Part shown: piece after piece, positions 1 through 4,591 of the stretch
How the letters are laid out: every line of letters starts with the position of its first letter
Numbering within the stretch: the stretch's first letter is position 1
Assembly: GCA_948439925.1 (NCBI GenBank)
Contig: CAOJNR010000036.1
Coordinates: 1-9,163, forward strand
From: an uncultured Clostridia bacterium
Lineage (GTDB): Bacteria > Bacillota > Clostridia > Christensenellales > UBA1242
DNA length: 9,163 nucleotides
Direction of reading: 5' to 3'
Position numbers and translations under genes: made by a program
Notes under the pieces: generated by a model
The model's database searches: none
The model's input: the letters and a program-made list of their open reading frames with translations, nothing else
What the model was told of the DNA's origin: nothing

Positions 1-57
1 GCAGGCTACGCACAGCAGTATCTATTTTATTATCAGCGTTCAGGCAAAGAAAAATAG
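1..57 (+). CDS. C-terminal tail of an unidentified protein (5' end outside the window)
   Basis: Reading frame 1 is open from the first base and encodes AGYAQQYLFYYQRSGKEK before a TAG stop at 55-57. An intrinsic terminator starts five bases later, which is what one expects behind a real gene and is the main support for this call. The tail is aromatic then basic (YLFYYQRSGKEK), compatible with a cytoplasmic end after a membrane segment, but 18 residues are too few to name a family. It is not recognisably NfeD (YqeZ), the usual upstream neighbour of floA. Confidence 0.55.
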   Translation, partial: AGYAQQYLFYYQRSGKEK

Positions 58-61
58 TTTT

Positions 62-85
62 TCAGGCAGAAATGCCTGATTTTTT
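62..85 (+). terminator. Rho-independent terminator after the upstream gene
   Basis: A perfect 7-bp stem (TCAGGCA at 62-68, TGCCTGA at 73-79) closes a GAAA tetraloop (69-72) and is followed directly by six T residues (80-85). The GNRA loop and U tract make this a textbook intrinsic terminator. It insulates the floA operon from upstream transcription. Confidence 0.9.
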
Positions 86-107
86 GTTAAAAACAAGAAT
101 AATTGAA

Positions 108-121
108 TTTGAAATTTCAAA
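108..121. promoter_or_regulatory. 14-bp perfect palindrome upstream of the floA promoter, possible operator
   Basis: TTTGAAATTTCAAA is a perfect 14-bp palindrome ending nine bases before the -35 hexamer of the floA promoter. This is a plausible place for an activator or repressor, but short A/T palindromes are common in DNA of this composition. I do not recognise it as a known factor's site. Confidence 0.25.
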
Positions 122-130
122 AATAGGGTA

Positions 131-159
131 TTTACAAGCGCAAAAAACTGTGATATACT
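131..159 (+). promoter_or_regulatory. Vegetative (SigA-type) promoter of the floA operon
   Basis: The -35 element is TTTACA (131-136, one mismatch from TTGACA). The spacer is exactly 17 bases. The -10 element is TATACT (154-159, one mismatch from TATAAT), preceded by TG at 151-152 as in an extended -10. Transcription should start near 166, giving a leader of about 24 bases that contains the strong GGAGGG ribosome binding site (181-186) just before the floA ATG at 190. This is the best promoter in the window and suggests steady housekeeping expression. Confidence 0.8.
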
Positions 160-189
160 TAGGCTAGAAAAAAAATAAGCGGAGGGAAT

Positions 190-1197
190 ATGAATTTATC
201 TATGCTTTCAATCTCCACAGCAGGTATTGTTTTTTCAGTGCTGGGTGGAATTGTGCTTTTATCAGCAATTCTTTTTATGATTATCGTTCCATTCAAAGCT
301 TGGGTTGTGGCAATTTTTGCTGGTGCATATGTTCCAAGCTATAAGCTTTTGGCTATTAGAGCAAGAAAAATTGATGTTATGATACTTGTTGAAGCGTATA
401 TTCAGTCCAAAAAAGGTGGTTTTGGATTTTCTTTTGCTGAACTTGAAGGCTACTATCTTTCAGGCGGAAATTGCAAGGCGCTTTTGTCAGCTTTATACAA
501 AGCAAAGAACGCTAATATAGCTCTTGAAGCTGAAAAAGCCAAAGCGATTGATTTGGCTGGACTTGATTTGGTCGGACTTGTTGACAGCGCGGTCAAAGCA
601 AAAACCATCTCGATCGACAACATATCAGCGTTAACGCAGGATAGCATTGAGGTTATAGTTCAGGTGAATGTGACAGTCAAAACTAACCTCAAAAGAGCTC
701 TTAATGGCAATGATGAGAACACACTTCGTGACAAAATATCAAGCTATATTATCGGAAAAATTGCACTTTCAGGTAACCATAAAGCACTTTTGTCGCATCC
801 ACAAACACTTACGGCTGATTGGCAAAAGGCAAAGCTTGACGAAGAAAACTTTTTCTCAATTATCAGTTTGGAAATTGGCAGAATGGAGCTTGGCCGAGAT
901 GTTGGTTCAGAAATGGCAATAAAACGTGCTGAAAAGGAAAAAGCTTACGCGCTTATAAGCATTGAAAAGCAGAAAAGTGAGGAGGTTCTCCGTGAGCTTC
1001 AAATGAAAACAGCTGTTGAGGAGAAAAAAGCTGATGTCCTTTCGGCAGAGGCAGAAGTGCCAAAGGCAATCGCTGACGCAATCAAGGAAGGCAGATTCTC
1101 GGTTATGGACTACTACAAACTCATGAATCTTCAAGCTGATACCGCGCTGAGAAGATCAATTCTCACTGACGAAAAGGCTAAAAAGCCAAAGGAGTAG
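190..1197 (+). CDS. floA: Flotillin-like protein FloA
   Basis: Bacterial flotillin of the FloA (YqfA, UPF0365) family. These are membrane scaffold proteins that form oligomeric foci, are linked to functional membrane microdomains and affect membrane fluidity, secretion and signalling. The 335 residues are close to the roughly 330 typical of the family. Residues 11-48 form a long hydrophobic membrane-embedded stretch. The SPFH-like core follows, with family landmarks at 84-93 (ELEGYYLSGG), 119-124 (AIDLAG), and 179-194 (LRDKISSYIIGKIALS, matching the family's ARVGEGIVSTIGS region). A charged helical region (about 240-290) leads to the conserved C-terminal block EVPKAIADAIKEGRFSV (289-305) and DYYKLMNLQADT (307-318). 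The ATG at 190 sits three bases after GGAGGG. It heads the operon, with the next gene only three bases after its stop. The usual nfeD-type partner (yqeZ) is not directly upstream. The sequence is divergent from Bacillus FloA, but the family call is secure. Confidence 0.93.
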   Translation: MNLSMLSISTAGIVFSVLGGIVLLSAILFMIIVPFKAWVVAIFAGAYVPSYKLLAIRARKIDVMILVEAYIQSKKGGFGFSFAELEGYYLSGGNCKALLSALYKAKNANIALEAEKAKAIDLAGLDLVGLVDSAVKAKTISIDNISALTQDSIEVIVQVNVTVKTNLKRALNGNDENTLRDKISSYIIGKIALSGNHKALLSHPQTLTADWQKAKLDEENFFSIISLEIGRMELGRDVGSEMAIKRAEKEKAYALISIEKQKSEEVLRELQMKTAVEEKKADVLSAEAEVPKAIADAIKEGRFSVMDYYKLMNLQADTALRRSILTDEKAKKPKE

Positions 1198-1200
1198 CCT

Positions 1201-1779
1201 ATGTCAACACCATTAATTATTGGTCTAAGTGCTGGCGGTGCGGTTTTGCTTCTGATTGTTTTAATCATTGTTATTCGCATTTCCAACACTAATCGATTTA
1301 ACAAAAAGTTTAAACATCAAATGGAAAAACTGCAAGAAGAAGATCCAAATATAACATTTGAACAACCTAAAAAAGAAAGCACTGCGGTAAGTGAAACATC
1401 CAATAAGCGTAAAGGCAAGGCTATTGTTGAGGACTATGTGGATGATGATTTAATTCCAAGCAGTCCACAAGAGAGTGAAGGTGATTCGCATGAGGAACTT
1501 CGAAAGAAACATGAAGATCGATTTGCGAAGGCGATGAAGAAGTTTGAAGAGATTTCAAAGCGAAACAAGGAAGAGCGCGAAAAACATGGCGAGATCGAAG
1601 AACTTGAAGAGAAAAAACTTCAAGCAGAAACGGATGACTTCGAAGAATTTATGAACGAACACTCCTATGGTCGACTTTTTGCAGACAAAACTTTGTTTGA
1701 GCAGATAAAAGACCTCTCGCCAGAGATGAAAGCAATTTTATTCAGCGGTATTTTTAGACCTTATGACGAGAACAAATAG
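1201..1779 (+). CDS. Unrecognised single-pass membrane protein with charged coiled coil, FloA-linked
   Basis: I do not recognise a family for this 192-residue protein. Residues 4-27 are a strong N-terminal membrane helix with only S/T/P before it, followed by basic residues (R26, R32, K35, K36, K38), predicting a short outside N-terminus and a cytoplasmic body. Residues 50-95 are polar and probably disordered, with an acidic patch DYVDDDLIP. Residues 96-147 are rich in Glu, Lys and Arg and look like a coiled coil. Residues 155-188 form a less charged C-terminal segment (SYGRLFADKTLFEQIKDLSP, then EMKAILFSGIF) that could be a small binding module. A ribosome binding site AAAGGAG (1188-1194) lies inside the last floA codons, six bases before this ATG, so it is almost certainly co-translated with floA. 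It occupies the place of B. subtilis yqfB but does not resemble that small protein. A role as a FloA partner is inference from position and topology. Confidence 0.85.
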   Translation: MSTPLIIGLSAGGAVLLLIVLIIVIRISNTNRFNKKFKHQMEKLQEEDPNITFEQPKKESTAVSETSNKRKGKAIVEDYVDDDLIPSSPQESEGDSHEELRKKHEDRFAKAMKKFEEISKRNKEEREKHGEIEELEEKKLQAETDDFEEFMNEHSYGRLFADKTLFEQIKDLSPEMKAILFSGIFRPYDENK

Positions 1780-1797
1780 AATAAAGGATAATAAATT

Positions 1798-1826
1798 TAA
1801 TATTTCAAATTGAACATGCATAAAAC
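1798..1826 (+). promoter_or_regulatory. Possible SigE-type sporulation promoter before yqfC
   Basis: TAATATT at 1798-1804 fits the SigE -35 consensus KMATATT fully. After a 14-base spacer, CATAAAAC at 1819-1826 matches six of eight positions of the SigE -10 consensus CATACAMT. In B. subtilis the yqfCD genes are SigE-controlled, which makes the match meaningful. Against it, the predicted start near 1832-1833 would fall inside the ribosome binding site (1830-1836), leaving almost no leader, and such A/T-rich matches arise by chance. Treat it as a weak candidate. Confidence 0.25.
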
Positions 1827-1852
1827 TTTAAGGGGGAATGTATGTTCAATTT
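1807..1852 (+). promoter_or_regulatory. Inverted repeat burying the yqfC start codon; candidate translational switch or attenuator
   Basis: Bases 1807-1821 pair with 1838-1852 to give a 15-bp stem: 11 perfect outer pairs (AAATTGAACAT with ATGTTCAATTT), one G-U wobble (1818-1841) and three more pairs. The 16-base loop 1822-1837 displays the ribosome binding site AAGGGGG (1830-1836). The ATG of yqfC (1842-1844) lies inside the 3' arm. The stem runs into a T tract (T at 1850-1856). The structure could therefore hide the start codon from ribosomes, act as a weak intrinsic terminator between the floA pair and yqfCD, or be a DNA operator. Pairing is seen directly; the function is inferred. Confidence 0.5.
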
Positions 1853-2090
1853 TTTTGATGAAATTAAAAATAATCTTGTAGTCGTGGAAAAATATAACCT
1901 TGTCAATATCTCGGGGCAAATTTTGTATGTGGAAGGTCATCTTGGACTTACCAATCTCTCAAAAGAAAATATAAGTTTTCGCGTTAAAGGTGGCAGAATT
2001 GTCGTTGAAGGCGAGAATATGTTACTTGCCGAACTGTCAGAAAACACAATGAAGATAGTTGGAAATATCAAAAAAGTCGAGGCATTTTGA
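1842..2090 (+). CDS. yqfC: YqfC-family (YabP/YqfC) sporulation protein
   Basis: Small protein of 82 residues in the YabP/YqfC family, which in spore formers is expressed in the mother cell under SigE and is always found next to yqfD. Its biochemical role is unknown. The sequence shows the family's all-beta pattern: VVVEKYNLVNISG (13-25), ILYVEGHLGLTNLSKENI (27-44), FRVKGGRIVVEG (46-57) and the closing GNIKKVEAF (74-82). It has no signal peptide or membrane helix. The strong AAGGGGG ribosome binding site five bases upstream fixes the ATG at 1842, but that ATG is in the stem of an inverted repeat. Its TGA stop shares one base with the ATG of yqfD, so the two are translationally coupled. Retention of this pair suggests a sporulating ancestor or lifestyle; it does not prove sporulation. 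Confidence 0.85.
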   Translation: MFNFFDEIKNNLVVVEKYNLVNISGQILYVEGHLGLTNLSKENISFRVKGGRIVVEGENMLLAELSENTMKIVGNIKKVEAF

Positions 2091-3220
2091 TGAGAAAAAA
2101 CTTAAAAAGTCGAACAAAATTTAAAATAAAAAGCCTAAACCAAGAGAAAAAACTTTCTTCACTTGCTAAACTTGTCAGGTTATATAACGTGGACCGAATT
2201 GATAAAAACCTGACATCTTTTGAGGTGGAAGATGAAAACTTTAAGCTTACAAAAAAGTTTCTTGAAAATAACGGCATTGAAATTCTTGAAGTTGAAGGGC
2301 GCGGAATTGGCAAATATATAAAATTTCTCTTTTCAAATTGGGGAATTGTTTTGGCAGGAGTTTTGCTGGCAATAGTTTATATTGTGCAGTATCAATTTGT
2401 ATGGAGGATTGAAATTGATGGAACGGAAATTCTTTCATCCAGCGAAATTTCATCTTTTGTCAGTGAAGCAATGCCATCGCAATTTAAAAGAGCGATTGAC
2501 ACAAAAGCGCTGGAAGTGAAACTTAAAGATAATTTTGAAAGAATCAGTGCAGTTAGTGTTGCAATCATTGGACAGACTCTTGTTGTCAACATCAGTGAAG
2601 CATACATTCCTGATGAAATGGGTGATAATTTTCAGCCAATAGTATCTCAGTATAGCGGAATTATAACCAGAATCGACCTTATTCAAGGCACGCTAAACGT
2701 TAAGCAAGGCGATATTGTGCGTGAGGGAGATGTGCTTGTTGAGCCATATATCATTGACACCGATGGTGAAAAACGCGCTGTTAAGCCAGAAGCAAAGATT
2801 GAAGCTGACATTTGGATTTTTGGCGAAAGCGAACATAGTGAATATAGCAGGAAAATTGAGCGAACGGGGAATAAAGCTGAGTTTTCAGAAGTTTATCTAT
2901 TCGGCTTGAAAATTTATTCCAATGTGAAAGAGAATGAATTTGAGCGATACGAAAGCGAAGAGAGTGAAGGTGATTTGTCAAAAAATATGCTTTTGCCATT
3001 TAAAGTGAAACGATATACCTATTATGAAACTAAGGAAATAGTTGAAAACTCCAAGTTTGAAGAGGTAAAAGACAAGAAAATTGATGAGGCTAGGCAAAAT
3101 GCCTTGATTTATTTGCAAGAAAGTGAGATAATAAAAGATGAAAACTTCACGGTAAGATCGGCAGGCGGAGTGACAAATGTGACATACATTTTGACGGTCA
3201 ATCGTGAGATTGGAGGATAG
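2090..3220 (+). CDS. yqfD: YqfD family sporulation membrane protein
   Basis: Single-pass membrane protein of the YqfD (stage IV sporulation) family, 376 residues, near the usual 380-400. The soluble N-terminal domain (about 10-70) carries the family pattern around VDRIDKNLTSFEVED (34-48) and ILEVEGRGIGKYIKFLF (65-81). A membrane helix spans about 83-103. It is followed by WRIEIDGTEILSSSEISSFV (105-124), which resembles a POTRA/FtsQ-like fold. Residues 188-220 (SQYSGIITRIDLIQGTLNVK and following GDIVREGDVLVEP) have the glycine pattern of a lipoyl/HlyD-like hairpin, normal for YqfD. A TTG at 2087 would add one Met, but the ATG at 2090 overlapping the yqfC TGA is the more natural coupled start. 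In Bacillus the next genes are phoH and pgpH; here ybeY follows immediately. The role in envelope or coat assembly is family knowledge and still poorly defined. Confidence 0.88.
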   Translation: MRKNLKSRTKFKIKSLNQEKKLSSLAKLVRLYNVDRIDKNLTSFEVEDENFKLTKKFLENNGIEILEVEGRGIGKYIKFLFSNWGIVLAGVLLAIVYIVQYQFVWRIEIDGTEILSSSEISSFVSEAMPSQFKRAIDTKALEVKLKDNFERISAVSVAIIGQTLVVNISEAYIPDEMGDNFQPIVSQYSGIITRIDLIQGTLNVKQGDIVREGDVLVEPYIIDTDGEKRAVKPEAKIEADIWIFGESEHSEYSRKIERTGNKAEFSEVYLFGLKIYSNVKENEFERYESEESEGDLSKNMLLPFKVKRYTYYETKEIVENSKFEEVKDKKIDEARQNALIYLQESEIIKDENFTVRSAGGVTNVTYILTVNREIGG

Positions 3221-3703
3221 ATGAAAATTTATTTTGAAAATGTTGGATTTTTTGAAAAAAAAAGAATTCAAAAGATTTTTAATAAGGCTATTGAGAAGAC
3301 GAATAGTGGAATTTCTGATGTCGCGATTGGTGTCAAATTTGTGAGCGAAGAGGAAATTCGATCACTTAACAATGGTTTTAGAAATATCGACAAAGTCACA
3401 GATGTGCTTTCTTTTCCTATGCTTGAAATCAAAGAGCCTCAAACGCTTAATGAGTTCGAGTCACAGCGCGACTTTGATGGCTTATTATATTTAGGCGATA
3501 TTGCAATCTGCACTAAACGCGCAAAGGAACAAGCAAAAGAATATTGCAATTCATATAAAAGAGAACTTTCTTTTCTCGCTCTACATGGGCTACTTCACTG
3601 CCTTGGCTATGACCACATTGAAAAAGAAGATGAAAAAAAGATGATGGAATTGGCAGAAGCAATTTTGAATGAACTGAATATCAAAAGGAGAAAAAATGTA
3701 TAG
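3221..3703 (+). CDS. ybeY: Endoribonuclease YbeY, 16S rRNA maturation
   Basis: Zinc-dependent endoribonuclease required for 16S rRNA 3'-end maturation, 70S quality control and late 30S assembly in the cytoplasm. The 160 residues match the family length. The metal site is intact: H122, H126 and H132 in the motif HGLLHCLGYDH (HxxxHxxGxDH). Other landmarks are TDVLSFP (60-66) and the LGDIAIC strand (91-97), both conserved in YbeY. The ATG directly follows the yqfD TAG with no gap, and its ribosome binding site GGAGG (3212-3216) lies within the last yqfD codons. Its 3' end overlaps era by eight bases. YbeY physically and genetically interacts with Era in E. coli, so this direct coupling makes functional sense. 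The residues 76-88 segment (LNEFESQRDFDGL) is a charged loop between the two core motifs, where family members vary. Confidence 0.96.
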   Translation: MKIYFENVGFFEKKRIQKIFNKAIEKTNSGISDVAIGVKFVSEEEIRSLNNGFRNIDKVTDVLSFPMLEIKEPQTLNEFESQRDFDGLLYLGDIAICTKRAKEQAKEYCNSYKRELSFLALHGLLHCLGYDHIEKEDEKKMMELAEAILNELNIKRRKNV

Positions 3704-4532
3704 TTTTGGATTTGTTGGAGTCTTTGGCAAGGCTAATGCTGGGAAGAGCAGTCTTGTCAACGCGCTGGTTGGCGAAAAGGTTGCCATAGTTTCTCATCGT
3801 CCGCAGACAACAAGAGATAACATTTTGGGAATTATGAATGGCGAAAATTATCAAGTGGTGTTTGTGGATACGCCAGGAATACACCACACGAAAAACCAGC
3901 TTGATAAACGCATGATGAAATCTGTCCGCTCAGCGCTGGCATCAGTTGACCTTGTTCTCTATCTTGTTGATGGCACGAAGGGCGTTGATGAAGAAGAAAT
4001 TGCTTACATAAATCATATCAAGGAAGAGCACTATGTCATCAAAACCAAGATTGACAAAAAAGGCTTGATTGAGTTCGATTGCGACTTTGAGGTATCCTCT
4101 CTGACAGGAAAAAATGTGCAACAGTTAAGAGAATTTGTGATAAGCAAAATGCCAAAGTCGGAGGTTAAAAATTTTCTCTATGACCAAGATTATTTCACCG
4201 ATAAGAGTGTTAAATTTTTGACAGCAGAGGCAATAAGAGAGGAGTGTCTAAATCGGTTTGATGACGAAATTCCGCACGGCATTGCAGTGGAAATAACTCG
4301 TTTTGATGAGCGCGAAAACTTGACAGTTGTTGAGGCTGATATTGTGTGTGAACGTGAAAGACATAAAGGAATTATCATTGGCAAAGGCGGAAAAAATCTT
4401 AAAGAAATTGGTCAGAAAGCGAGGATATATCTCGAAGAACTTATCGGCACAAAAGTTATGCTTAAACTGTTTGTCAAAGTGGAAGAAACTTGGCGTGATA
4501 AGCCAGATAAACTCAACAATTTGGGTTATTAA
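3696..4532 (+). CDS. era: GTPase Era, 30S ribosome assembly
   Basis: Essential GTPase that binds the 3' end of 16S rRNA through a KH domain during 30S maturation. The G domain has G1 GKANAGKS (11-18), G2 around QTTRDN (37-42) and G3 DTPG (58-61). G4 is TKID (117-120) instead of the usual NKxD, and G5 is SSL (134-136) instead of SAL. The KH domain contains RFDDEIPHGIAVEI (187-200), the RNA-binding GKGG loop in GIIIGKGGKNLKEIG (225-239), and the closing LKLFVKVEETWRDKP (256-270). At 278 residues it is about 20 shorter than B. subtilis Era; most of the loss falls between G4 and G5, where only 13 residues separate TKID from SSL. The ribosome binding site AAGGAG (3685-3690) is five bases before the ATG, which overlaps ybeY by eight bases. 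The Bacillus neighbours dgkA, cdd and recO are absent, and a terminator follows directly. The identification is secure; the altered G4 is discussed in the findings. Confidence 0.97.
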   Translation: MYSFGFVGVFGKANAGKSSLVNALVGEKVAIVSHRPQTTRDNILGIMNGENYQVVFVDTPGIHHTKNQLDKRMMKSVRSALASVDLVLYLVDGTKGVDEEEIAYINHIKEEHYVIKTKIDKKGLIEFDCDFEVSSLTGKNVQQLREFVISKMPKSEVKNFLYDQDYFTDKSVKFLTAEAIREECLNRFDDEIPHGIAVEITRFDERENLTVVEADIVCERERHKGIIIGKGGKNLKEIGQKARIYLEELIGTKVMLKLFVKVEETWRDKPDKLNNLGY

Positions 4533-4537
4533 ATAAT

Positions 4538-4567
4538 AAAAAACGCAATTTCAGATTGCGTTTTTTT
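4538..4567. terminator. Bidirectional terminator between era and fhs
   Basis: A 12-bp perfect stem pairs 4538-4549 (AAAAAACGCAAT) with 4555-4566 (ATTGCGTTTTTT) around a 5-base loop TTCAG. The T run continues to 4567. Because the left arm begins with A residues, the - strand also reads stem then U tract, so one hairpin ends both the + strand floA-era operon (stop 4530-4532) and the convergent - strand fhs gene (stop 4592-4594). Confidence 0.93.
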
Positions 4568-4591
4568 ACAAATAGAAAGCGTTTAAAGCGC

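Noticed and set aside
1..57. Assigning the left-edge tail to a MATE or ABC transporter
   Set aside because: The aromatic then basic ending is suggestive, but 18 residues cannot support a family call.
453..647. Minus-strand open frame inside floA (and similar ones at 907-1134, 2068-2313, 2247-2453, 2392-2607, 2450-2686, 2781-2999, 2978-3271, 3590-3787, 3681-3887, 4190-4384, 6928-7119)
   Set aside because: They lie opposite well-identified genes, have no convincing ribosome binding sites, and their translations are low-complexity antisense sequence rich in Phe, Ser and Leu.
704..922. Alternative + strand frames inside floA, yqfD (2715-2909), era (4327-4536) and xfp (7405-7647)
   Set aside because: Out-of-frame shadows of recognised genes; no family features and no independent start signals.
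1780..1841. Riboswitch or small RNA before yqfC
   Set aside because: The 62-base gap holds one simple hairpin and no recognisable aptamer; no other structured RNA was apparent.
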